Positions 1 to 6,084 of a stretch of DNA of 6,912 nt are shown here, piece after piece. A program made the position numbers and the translations under genes. Under the pieces are notes generated by a model. It was given only the letters and a program-made list of their open reading frames with translations. It had not been told where the DNA came from and made no database searches. The DNA is from Paludibacteraceae bacterium. GTDB taxonomy: Bacteria; Bacteroidota; Bacteroidia; Bacteroidales; Paludibacteraceae. Location of the stretch: contig JAGCZK010000175.1 in the NCBI GenBank assembly GCA_017960065.1, positions 1-6,912 on the forward strand, given 5' to 3'. Position 1 is the first letter of the stretch. Each line of letters starts with the position of its first letter.

Positions 1-1810
1 ACAGGTGGCCGACTTCAAACGCTGCCTGCGCTATAGCGGCGTCACCCTCAGCGGTGTCACCGTCAAGGAATCGCCCGACTGGCTCAAAAACCGCCTGCTG
101 GCCATCGGCCAACGCCCCATCAACAACATCGTCGATGTCACCAACTTCATCATCAACGAGTTGGGACAACCCCTGCACGCCTTCGACGGCGACAAAATCG
201 CCGGCGACCGGATCATTGTCAAGACGCTGCCCGAAGGCACGCCCTTTGTCACGCTCGACGGCGTGGAGCGCAAACTCTCGGCCGAAGACCTGATGATTTG
301 CAACGCCGAAGGCGGCATGTGCATGGCCGGCGTGTTCGGCGGCTTGGACTCTGGCGTTACCGAATCGACCACCAAGGTCTTCATCGAAAGCGCCTACTTC
401 GACCCCGTCAGCATCCGCAAGACGGCCCGTCGCCACGGCCTCAACACCGACGCCTCGTTCCGTTACGAGCGCGGTTGCGACCCCAACCTGACGGTATATG
501 CGCTCAAACGTGCCGCCTTGCTCGTCAAAGAAGTCGCCGGCGGCGAAATCTCGAGCGAGGTGACCGACCTCTACCCCTCGCCCGTTCCGCATTTCGAAGT
601 GGCCGTCAGCTACGACAAGATCAACCGCCTGACCGGCATCGAAATCGCTCCCGAAACGGTAAAACGCATCGTGACGGGCCTCGAGATGGAAATCCAAAGC
701 GAAACGGCCGAAGGACTGGTGCTGCTGGTACCGCCCTACCGTGTCGATGTGCAACGCGACGTGGATGTCATCGAAGACATCCTCCGCGTGTACGGATACA
801 ACCAAGTGCCGCTGAGCGACCATGTCCGCAGTTCGATCAGCTACGCCAACAAACCCGACAGCACCCGTTTGCAGGACCTGCTGTCGAATCACCTGACGGG
901 TGCCGGATTCAACGAAATCCTCAACAACTCGCTCACCAAGGTGTCGTACTACAGCAACCTGCAATCCTATCCCGAAGCGCAGGCCGTACGCATCATGAAC
1001 CCGCTGGGCAGCGATTTGAGCGTAATGCGCCAGACGCTGCTTTTCGGAGGTTTGGAAAGCATCGCCCGCAACCTCAACCGCAAGCAGACCGACCTGCGTT
1101 TCTACGAATTCGGCGCCTGCTACCACTACAACGCCGACAAGGCCTCGGCCGAAAAGCCGCTGGCCGCCTACAGCGAAGAAACGCACCTGGCCTTATGGCT
1201 GGCTGGCAGCGGCAACGCCAACATCTGGACGGATGCCGAACGCGCGCATACCTTCTTTGATCTGAAAGCCCAGGTCATCAACTGCCTGACCCGTCTGGGA
1301 ATTCCGGCCGATGCCTGCACGACCGAGGCTTGCGAGGCCGACATCTTCCGTCAGGCCATCCGCATCACGCTCAAAAAGAACGGAAAAACGCTGGCCACGC
1401 TGGGCAGCGTGAGCACCAAGCTGCTCAAAGCCTTCGATATCGAAACCGAAGTCTTCTACGCCGACATCGAATGGAAACAGGTGCTCAAGACCATCGGCGC
1501 CCACCAGATCCTGTTCACCGACATTCCGAAATTCCCGGCCGTAAAACGCGACCTGGCCCTGTTGCTCGACAAGAACGTGTCGTTCGAGCAGGTGGAACAA
1601 ACGGCCTACGACACCGACCGCAAACTGCTCAAGAAAGTGGTGCTGTTCGACGTGTACGAAGGCAAGAACCTGCCCGCCGGCAAAAAATCCTATGCCGTCA
1701 GCTTCACCATCCAGGATACCGAAAAGACATTGGAAGACAAGCATATCGACCAACTGATGTCGCGCCTGATCAAGGCCTTCGAAACCAAATTGGGAGCCAG
1801 CATCCGCTAA
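1..1810 (+). CDS. pheT: Phenylalanyl-tRNA synthetase beta subunit, C-terminal part (5' end outside window)
   Basis: Beta chain of the alpha2-beta2 cytoplasmic enzyme that charges tRNA-Phe. The frame is open from base 2 to the TAA at 1808-1810, giving about 602 residues; family members are roughly 800, so about 200 N-terminal residues, including the tRNA-binding OB-fold region, lie outside the window. Numbering from the codon at base 5: the B3/B4 editing domain spans about 1-180, with LGQPLHAFD (His58), FIESAYFDP (Glu128) and TDASFRYERG (148-157). By spacing and motif, His58 and Glu128 match the editing-pocket His and Glu of characterised bacterial PheRS, so proofreading of mischarged Tyr is probably intact. 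The B5 domain is about 197-270 (VPPYRVDVQRDVDVIEDILRVYGY region), the catalytic-like fold about 275-495, and the FDX-ACB anticodon-binding domain about 505-601 (IPKFPAVKRDLALLLD start). No frameshift is seen. It ends 33 bases before yebC on the same strand. Confidence 0.97.
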   Translation, partial: QVADFKRCLRYSGVTLSGVTVKESPDWLKNRLLAIGQRPINNIVDVTNFIINELGQPLHAFDGDKIAGDRIIVKTLPEGTPFVTLDGVERKLSAEDLMICNAEGGMCMAGVFGGLDSGVTESTTKVFIESAYFDPVSIRKTARRHGLNTDASFRYERGCDPNLTVYALKRAALLVKEVAGGEISSEVTDLYPSPVPHFEVAVSYDKINRLTGIEIAPETVKRIVTGLEMEIQSETAEGLVLLVPPYRVDVQRDVDVIEDILRVYGYNQVPLSDHVRSSISYANKPDSTRLQDLLSNHLTGAGFNEILNNSLTKVSYYSNLQSYPEAQAVRIMNPLGSDLSVMRQTLLFGGLESIARNLNRKQTDLRFYEFGACYHYNADKASAEKPLAAYSEETHLALWLAGSGNANIWTDAERAHTFFDLKAQVINCLTRLGIPADACTTEACEADIFRQAIRITLKKNGKTLATLGSVSTKLLKAFDIETEVFYADIEWKQVLKTIGAHQILFTDIPKFPAVKRDLALLLDKNVSFEQVEQTAYDTDRKLLKKVVLFDVYEGKNLPAGKKSYAVSFTIQDTEKTLEDKHIDQLMSRLIKAFETKLGASIR

Positions 1811-1843
1811 ACCGATTCGAAATAATTTAAATCATACAACAAT

Positions 1844-2566
1844 ATGGGAAGAGCATTTGAATACCGTAAAGCAACCAAGTTGAAACGCTGGGGCAACATG
1901 GCCCGCGTGTTCACCAAGTTAGGCAAACAAATCACCATCGCCGTCCGCGACGGCGGCAGCGATCCGACGGGCAACCCGCGTCTACGTATGCTGATGCAAC
2001 AGGCCAAAAAGGAAAACATGCCGAAGGAAAACGTGGAACGTGCCATCAAAAAGGCCTTTTCGAAAGACGAAGGCAACTACAAGGAAATCAACTACGAAGG
2101 ATACGGCCCGCACGGTGTGGCCATCTTTGTTGAGGCCGCTACCGACAACAACATGCGTACCTACTCCAACGTGCGCAGCTATTTCTCGAAATTCGGCGGC
2201 AGCCTGGGTTCGACCGGCAGCCTCGAGTTTTTGTTCGACCACAAGTGCGTGTACTCGATTGTGGCCAAACCCGACGTGTCGCTCGAAGACCTGGAGTTGG
2301 AACTGATTGATTTCGGTGTTGAGGAACTGGAAAAAGACGACGAAGGCAACATCATCTTCTACGGCGATTTCGCCTCGAACGCCGAGATTCAGAAATACCT
2401 CGAAGACAACGGATTTGACATCAACAGCGCCGAATTCGAACGCGTGCCCAACAACTACAAGGAAGTGACTCCCGAGCAGCGCGAATCCATCCAAAAACTG
2501 GTGGAACGCATCGAAGAGGACGAAGACGTCCAAAACGTCTATACCAACATGCAACCCGAAGAGTAA
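1844..2566 (+). CDS. yebC: YebC/PmpR/TACO1 family protein
   Basis: A 240-residue protein of the YebC family, the usual family length (about 240-250). Members have been described both as DNA-binding regulators (PmpR type) and, more recently, as ribosome-associated factors that relieve translational stalling, like mitochondrial TACO1; which applies here cannot be read from the sequence. Visible features: a basic N-terminal helical domain (1-75) with the motif RWGNMARVFTKLGK (15-28) and NMPKENVERAIKKA (58-71); the family signature YEGYGPHGVAIFVEAATDNN starting at 84, followed by VRSYFSKFGGSLGSTGSLEF (110-129); and a very acidic C-terminal end (ERIEEDEDVQ, 221-230). The ATG at 1844 is chosen because MGRAFEYRKA is the usual Bacteroidota start; the leader before it is AT-rich with no Shine-Dalgarno. 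No promoter core is seen in the 33 bases after pheT, so co-transcription with pheT, another translation gene, is likely. A terminator follows directly. Confidence 0.95.
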   Translation: MGRAFEYRKATKLKRWGNMARVFTKLGKQITIAVRDGGSDPTGNPRLRMLMQQAKKENMPKENVERAIKKAFSKDEGNYKEINYEGYGPHGVAIFVEAATDNNMRTYSNVRSYFSKFGGSLGSTGSLEFLFDHKCVYSIVAKPDVSLEDLELELIDFGVEELEKDDEGNIIFYGDFASNAEIQKYLEDNGFDINSAEFERVPNNYKEVTPEQRESIQKLVERIEEDEDVQNVYTNMQPEE

Positions 2567-2594
2567 GCATCGGAAGGGTTACACGTTTCCATAT

Positions 2595-2625
2595 AATCGG
2601 CATCCCTGCGGGTGCCGATTTTTTT
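2595..2625 (+). terminator. Rho-independent terminator after yebC, overlapping the ruvC stop
   Basis: The stem arms AATCGGCA (2595-2602) and TGCCGATT (2613-2620) are perfectly complementary. With one T-G wobble and two inner C-G pairs the stem reaches 11 pairs around a CTGC loop. On the plus strand a run of seven T (2619-2625) follows, the standard intrinsic terminator layout, 28 bases after the yebC stop. The complement of 2624-2626 is the TAA stop of convergent ruvC. Read on the minus strand, the same hairpin lies just after ruvC but is followed only by a short TATAT stretch, so it probably terminates plus-strand transcripts better than minus-strand ones. Confidence 0.9.
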
Positions 2626-3199
2626 ATCTGACCCGGCCGGCGTTCTTTTCGACAAAGTCCTTCCAGGATTTGAAGGGTTTTTCGGAGACGGGACGGCCCA
2701 TCTGCAGAAAATGGCAGTAGGCCAGGCCGACGGCGTCGGTGGCGTCCATTTGGGGCAGCATCTGGTCGTCGGGAATTTTGAGGATGCGTTGCAGCATGGC
2801 AGCCACCTGCTCTTTGGAGGCCTGCCCGTTGCCGGTAATCGCCATTTTGACTTTGAGCGGGGCGTACTCGTGTACCGGCAGGTTGCGATAGACCGCCGCG
2901 GCCATGGCCACGCCCTGTGCGCGCCCCAGTTTCAGCATCGACTGCACACTTTTGCCGAAAAACGGCGACTCAATCGACAGCACTTCGGGATGAAACTCGT
3001 CCACCAGCGACAAGACCCGGCGGAAGATCCGGTCGAGCTTTTCGTAATGCGACTCCACCTTGCGCAAATCCAACACGCCCATCGCCAACAGCTCGGGCTT
3101 GCGGTTTACAATCTTGAGCAGGCCGTAGCCCATCAGATTGGTGCCGGGGTCGATACCCAAAATGACCGACGGATTGGGGGTGGATGTGGTGGCAGGCAT
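2624..3199 (-). CDS. ruvC: Crossover junction endodeoxyribonuclease RuvC
   Basis: Holliday-junction resolvase: a dimeric, metal-dependent nuclease that nicks four-way junctions made by RecA and moved by RuvAB. It is 191 residues, slightly longer than E. coli RuvC (about 173). The four acidic catalytic positions of the RNase H-like fold are present: Asp17 in GIDPGT, Glu77 in IESPFF, and Asp152 and Asp155 in DATDA. The conserved ITGNGQASKEQV (121-132) and LGRAQGVAMA (91-100) segments are also clear, so the enzyme should be active. The start at 3199 leaves a short 13-residue Thr/Pro/Ser-rich tail ahead of ILGIDPGT; no other Met lies between it and the active-site Asp17. It begins 5 bases after the nadK stop on the same strand, so it is probably translated from the nadK transcript. 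ruvA and ruvB are not in the window. The stop codon lies inside the yebC terminator T-tract. Confidence 0.97.
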   Translation of the reverse strand: MPATTSTPNPSVILGIDPGTNLMGYGLLKIVNRKPELLAMGVLDLRKVESHYEKLDRIFRRVLSLVDEFHPEVLSIESPFFGKSVQSMLKLGRAQGVAMAAAVYRNLPVHEYAPLKVKMAITGNGQASKEQVAAMLQRILKIPDDQMLPQMDATDAVGLAYCHFLQMGRPVSEKPFKSWKDFVEKNAGRVR

Positions 3200-3204
3200 G
3201 GGCG

Positions 3205-4089
3205 TTATTTGGAGGTTCGGATGTCAACTCCCCACATGAGTTTGTCGCGCAGGGTCTGGAAATAGGTGTGTCCGCGGCGTTTGGCCACAAAAATGGAATA
3301 CGGCGCCTTGGTGACAACCAGCCGCTCGTTGACCGACATCTCGCGGCAGCGGCCGTCGAGCGACACCAAAAAGGTGTCATTGCGGCTTTCGACCTCGAGG
3401 GCGATGTTCCAGTCGTCGGGAATTACGAGCGGGCGCTGGTTCAGGCTGTGCGGAGCCACCGGAGCCAAAATCAGGCTTTTGTTTTGGGGCGCCATGATCG
3501 ACGAGCCCACGCTCATCGAATAGCCGGTCGAGCCGGTGGGCGTGGCGACAATCAGGCCGTCGGCCCGATAGGTGCAGAGATACTCGCCATCGACCACCGT
3601 ATGCACCTTGATCATCGACGAAGACTCGGCCTTGAGCAAGGCCACCTCGTTGAGGGCGTTGCCAATCCACTCGGTGCCGTTCTCCACCCGGCGTTCGAGG
3701 CTCAGCCCACTGCGCTCCTCGGTTTGGAAACCATTGGCAAACACCTCATCGATGGCCGAAGTGATTTCGTCGCCGCGCACATCGACCATAAAGCCCAAGT
3801 GCCCGAGGTTAATGCCCAAAATAGGAATTCCGCGCGCCCCCACCGCATCGGCGGTTTTCAGACATGTGCCGTCGCCACCGAGGCTGAAGGCCATGTCGGC
3901 CTGCCAGTCGCCACCGATTTGCAGACGCCCGGCATTGGCGGGCAACTCCACCTGGTTGGCTTGCAGAAATTCGGCGACGCCGGTTTCAAACACCATTTGC
4001 ACCTTCTTGCCCGACAATGCGGCGATCAACTCGCGACAAGCGTCGGCAAAGCCTTTTTTATGCACACTTCCTAAGACGGCTACTTTCAT
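3205..4089 (-). CDS. nadK: NAD kinase (ATP-NAD kinase)
   Basis: Cytoplasmic enzyme that phosphorylates NAD to NADP, using ATP or polyphosphate. At 294 residues it has the normal bacterial length. Visible motifs: the catalytic LGGDGT (70-75, Asp73 the expected catalytic residue), GINLGHLGFM (92-101), the NE pair at 147-148 in NALNEVAL, the Asp-Gly at 177-178 in YRADGLIVATPTGSTGYS, and the C-terminal PHSLNQRPLVIP stretch (213-224). All are typical of NadK. The ATG at 4089 begins MKVAVLGSVHKK, the usual first strand of the Rossmann-like N-terminal domain. It is first in a minus-strand pair with ruvC (5-base spacing) and divergent from pdxJ. A candidate minus-strand promoter core lies at 4194-4201, which would give a leader of about 100 bases. 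Confidence 0.97.
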   Translation of the reverse strand: MKVAVLGSVHKKGFADACRELIAALSGKKVQMVFETGVAEFLQANQVELPANAGRLQIGGDWQADMAFSLGGDGTCLKTADAVGARGIPILGINLGHLGFMVDVRGDEITSAIDEVFANGFQTEERSGLSLERRVENGTEWIGNALNEVALLKAESSSMIKVHTVVDGEYLCTYRADGLIVATPTGSTGYSMSVGSSIMAPQNKSLILAPVAPHSLNQRPLVIPDDWNIALEVESRNDTFLVSLDGRCREMSVNERLVVTKAPYSIFVAKRRGHTYFQTLRDKLMWGVDIRTSK

Positions 4090-4140
4090 TTCGAATCTGT
4101 ATTGGAGGCAAGCAATTCGCTATTGTTCATAAATTTACCC

Positions 4141-4170
4141 TTCGCATGCGCGAAAATCAGCGAGAAATCG
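4141..4170. promoter_or_regulatory. Small palindrome and helical-turn direct repeat upstream of the pdxJ promoter core
   Basis: The perfect 8-base palindrome CGCATGCG (4143-4150) lies inside a TTCGC/GCGAA inverted pair (4141-4145 and 4150-4154). It is followed by an imperfect direct repeat, GCGAAAATC (4150-4158) and GCGAGAAATC (4160-4169), with a 10-base period, about one DNA turn. The block ends two bases before the candidate -7 element of pdxJ and occupies the place where a -33 element would be expected, so it could be an operator for either direction. The repeats are short and may be chance; no known regulator motif is recognised. Confidence 0.25.
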
Positions 4171-4171
4171 T

Positions 4172-4179
4172 TACCTTTG
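4172..4179 (+). promoter_or_regulatory. Candidate Bacteroidota -7 element for the pdxJ-exbB-exbD-tonB operon
   Basis: TACCTTTG matches the Bacteroidota -7 consensus TAnnTTTG at all six defined positions. It lies 40 bases before the pdxJ ATG, so transcription would begin near 4184-4186 and leave a leader of about 35 bases that is T-rich and has no Shine-Dalgarno. No TTTG-like -33 element is found at the expected spacing upstream (about 4146-4152), which weakens the call. It is the only plus-strand match seen in the nadK/pdxJ gap. Confidence 0.5.
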
Positions 4180-4193
4180 CTTGATTTTTTTTG

Positions 4194-4201
4194 CAAATGT
4201 A
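4194..4201 (-). promoter_or_regulatory. Candidate Bacteroidota -7 element for nadK-ruvC
   Basis: On the minus strand this reads TACATTTG, again matching TAnnTTTG at all defined positions. A TTG (complement of CAA at 4224-4226) lies 22 bases upstream on the minus strand, near the expected -33 position but inside the first codons of pdxJ. Transcription would begin near 4188-4190, about 100 bases ahead of the nadK ATG. A chance match is possible in this AT-rich stretch. Confidence 0.4.
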
Positions 4202-4219
4202 ATCATTTTTCGGCAACTA

Positions 4220-4939
4220 ATGACAACCTTAAGCGTAAATATCAACAAAGTGGCCACCATCCGCAATGCCCGCGGAGGCAATGTCCCCAATGTAGTGAAA
4301 GTGGCCCTTGACTGCGAACGTTTTGGAGCCGACGGCATCACCGTACACCCCCGTCCCGACGAGCGCCATATACGCTATCAGGACGTCCGCGACCTCAAGG
4401 CCGTACTGACCAAGGAATTCAACATCGAAGGCTACCCCTGCCCCTCGTTTGTCGATCTGGTGTGCGAGGTCTGCCCCACGCAAGTCACCCTCGTGCCCGA
4501 CCCGCCCGAGGCGCTGACTTCGAACGCAGGCTGGGACACCATCCGGCATTTCGACTTTTTGTGCGAAATCGTCAAGACATTTCGGGCCAAAGGCATCCGC
4601 ACCTCAATCTTCACCGGCACCGAAGCGAACATCATCCGCAAGGCGGCTGAAACCGGCACCGACCGCATCGAGCTCTACACCGAGCCCTACGCCTCGCAAT
4701 ACGGGCAGAACCGCGAACGGGCCGTGGCCGACTTCGTAAGCGCCACCGCCATCGCACGCCAGGCAGGGCTCGAGGTCAATGCCGGACACGACCTGAGTCT
4801 GGACAACCTGGCCTACTTCCACCAACGCATCCCCGACATCGCCGAGGTGTCGATCGGCCACGCGCTGATTTCGGACGCACTTTATCTGGGACTAAACCAA
4901 ACAATTCAGCAATACAAACAACAACTAAATTCTAAGTAA
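4220..4939 (+). CDS. pdxJ: Pyridoxine 5'-phosphate synthase
   Basis: Cytoplasmic TIM-barrel enzyme of the DXP-dependent vitamin B6 route; it condenses 1-deoxy-D-xylulose 5-phosphate with 3-amino-2-oxopropyl phosphate to give pyridoxine 5'-phosphate. It is 239 residues, the usual length. Visible motifs: VNINKVATIRNARGG (6-20), ADGITVHPRPDERHI (37-51, with His43 and His50), FNIEGYP (67-73, where Glu70 matches the catalytic Glu of the E. coli enzyme by position), VNAGHDLSLDNL (186-197, His190) and EVSIGHALISDALYLGL (209-225). The ATG at 4220 is chosen because the family begins directly with the first barrel strand; the frame extends upstream to a TTG at 4181, but that codon lies ahead of the expected transcription start and would add a hydrophobic tail foreign to PdxJ. 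The stop overlaps the exbB start by one base (TAATG), so pdxJ heads the exbB-exbD-tonB operon. Confidence 0.96.
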   Translation: MTTLSVNINKVATIRNARGGNVPNVVKVALDCERFGADGITVHPRPDERHIRYQDVRDLKAVLTKEFNIEGYPCPSFVDLVCEVCPTQVTLVPDPPEALTSNAGWDTIRHFDFLCEIVKTFRAKGIRTSIFTGTEANIIRKAAETGTDRIELYTEPYASQYGQNRERAVADFVSATAIARQAGLEVNAGHDLSLDNLAYFHQRIPDIAEVSIGHALISDALYLGLNQTIQQYKQQLNSK

Positions 4940-5664
4940 TGATTCTGGCCAACATTTTACTCCAAGTACAAAATGCCGCGCTTGCGGCAACCGCCGACAC
5001 CACCATGCAAAACATGGAGGCCGAAGCCGAAACCGTCACCAGCAAGTCGTTGTGGGAACTGGCACAAGCAGGCGGTCCCTACATCATGATTCCGCTTCTG
5101 ATCCTTTCGATTATCGCCGTCTATATCTTCATCGAGCGCATGATTGTCATCAACCGGGCCTCAAAAGAGGACAAGTCGTTCATGGACCGCATCAAAGACT
5201 ACATCACCGAAGGCAAGATCGACTCGGCCACCAAATTGTGCCAACAGACCAACACGCCCTCGGCCCGTATGATTGAAAAAGGCATTTCGCGCCTGGGCAA
5301 GCCGATGAACGACGTGCTCGTCGCCATCGAAAACGTGGGCAACCTCGAGACCAACAAACTCGAAAAAGGCTTTAACATGCTGGCGACCATCTCCGGCGGT
5401 GCCCCGATGTTGGGATTTTTGGGAACCGTTACCGGTATGATCCGCGCCTTTATGGACATGGCCAGCCAAGGCAACAACGTGGACATCACCACCCTGGCCG
5501 GCGGTATCTACGAAGCCATGGTCACCACGGTGGCCGGTCTGGTAGTCGGTATCATCGCCTACTTCGCCTACAACTTCCTGGTGTCGAAACTCGACAATGT
5601 CGTACAAAAAATGGAGTTGAAGGCCATCGAGTTCATGGATTTGCTCAACGAACCTGTCAAATAA
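4939..5664 (+). CDS. exbB: MotA/TolQ/ExbB family proton-channel protein
   Basis: Inner-membrane subunit that, with the ExbD/TolR partner encoded next, forms the proton-driven motor energising a TonB or TolA protein. It is 241 residues, like ExbB/TolQ. Three membrane segments are evident: about 47-70 (GPYIMIPLLILSIIAVYIFI), about 147-170 (containing GGAPMLGFLGTVTGMIRAF, the family signature) and about 193-215 (MVTTVAGLVVGIIAYFAYNF). The loop between the first two (about 71-146) is charged and should be cytoplasmic. The N-terminal 38 residues precede the first helix and begin with a hydrophobic stretch that could be a weak signal peptide, though it has no positive charge. The ATG at 4939 overlaps the pdxJ TAA by one base, suggesting translational coupling; exbD starts 6 bases after the stop. 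Whether it serves a Ton or a Tol system is not decided by sequence alone. Confidence 0.94.
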   Translation: MILANILLQVQNAALAATADTTMQNMEAEAETVTSKSLWELAQAGGPYIMIPLLILSIIAVYIFIERMIVINRASKEDKSFMDRIKDYITEGKIDSATKLCQQTNTPSARMIEKGISRLGKPMNDVLVAIENVGNLETNKLEKGFNMLATISGGAPMLGFLGTVTGMIRAFMDMASQGNNVDITTLAGGIYEAMVTTVAGLVVGIIAYFAYNFLVSKLDNVVQKMELKAIEFMDLLNEPVK

Positions 5665-5670
5665 CGTGCC

Positions 5671-6084
5671 ATGGCGCTTAGAAAAAGAAATAAAGTCAAT
5701 GCTTCGTTCAACAACTCGTCGATGACCGACCTGGTGTTTCTGCTGTTGATTTTCTTTATGATCACCTCGACAGCCGTCACTCCGAGCGCCATCAAGCTGT
5801 TGTTGCCGCAAAGCAGCAGTCAGACGGCCGCCAACCCGCTGACCCGCGTGTACATCGACGAAAACCTGCGTTTCTACGTTGCCCAGGACAAGCAGAAGGA
5901 ACGCGAGGTGGCCTTCGAAGAGATTGAGCCGTTTTTGCAGGCTTCGGTCAACGCCAACCCCGAAATGTACATCGCGCTTTATGCCGACGAGACCGTCCCC
6001 TACCGCGAGATTGTGCGTGTGCTCAACATCGCCAACCGCAACAAGTTCAAATTAGTGATAGCCACCCGTCCGGTACGCGAATGA
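5671..6084 (+). CDS. exbD: ExbD/TolR family biopolymer transport protein
   Basis: Partner of ExbB/TolQ in the proton-driven inner-membrane motor. It is 137 residues, the usual size. It has a short basic cytoplasmic N-terminus (MALRKRNK), one membrane helix at about 19-36, and a periplasmic domain (about 40-137) ending VIATRPVRE. The signature SMTDLVFLLLIFFMITST (17-34) contains Asp20, which matches the single membrane-embedded Asp needed for proton passage in E. coli ExbD and TolR, so the motor should be functional. The periplasmic part has the expected pattern, with EMYIALYADETVPY (98-111) and a Val/Leu-rich helix after it. The ATG at 5671 lies 6 bases after exbB. Its TGA stop overlaps the next gene's ATG as ATGA (6081-6084), the classic arrangement for coupled translation. 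Confidence 0.95.
   Translation: MALRKRNKVNASFNNSSMTDLVFLLLIFFMITSTAVTPSAIKLLLPQSSSQTAANPLTRVYIDENLRFYVAQDKQKEREVAFEEIEPFLQASVNANPEMYIALYADETVPYREIVRVLNIANRNKFKLVIATRPVRE

Noticed and set aside
1193..1753. 186-codon minus-strand open frame opposite the end of pheT
   Set aside because: It overlaps the conserved FDX-ACB region of pheT, resembles no family, and is explained by codon bias.
5..1810. GTG at position 5 as the true start of a short pheT
   Set aside because: The reading frame is open through the left edge, and the sequence begins inside the B3/B4 domain; the gene is cut by the window, not shortened.
2612..3265. 217-codon plus-strand open frame opposite ruvC
   Set aside because: Antisense to RuvC with all four catalytic acids; begins inside the yebC terminator.
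3184..4074. 296-codon plus-strand open frame opposite nadK
   Set aside because: It is antisense to a clear NAD kinase with intact motifs. Its His/Arg/Gly-rich composition is what strong G/C third-position bias yields on the opposite strand.
4181..4219. Upstream TTG start giving PdxJ a 13-residue hydrophobic N-terminal extension
   Set aside because: PdxJ proteins begin at the MTTLSVNINK strand. The TTG lies directly after the candidate -7 element, ahead of the expected transcript start.
4090..4219. Riboswitch or small RNA in the nadK/pdxJ gap
   Set aside because: Only short palindromes are seen. No conserved aptamer core, terminator or extended pairing was found in the 130 bases.
4102..4311. 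69-codon plus-strand frame running from the intergenic gap into pdxJ
   Set aside because: It is out of frame with pdxJ, spans both promoter candidates, and has no recognisable content.
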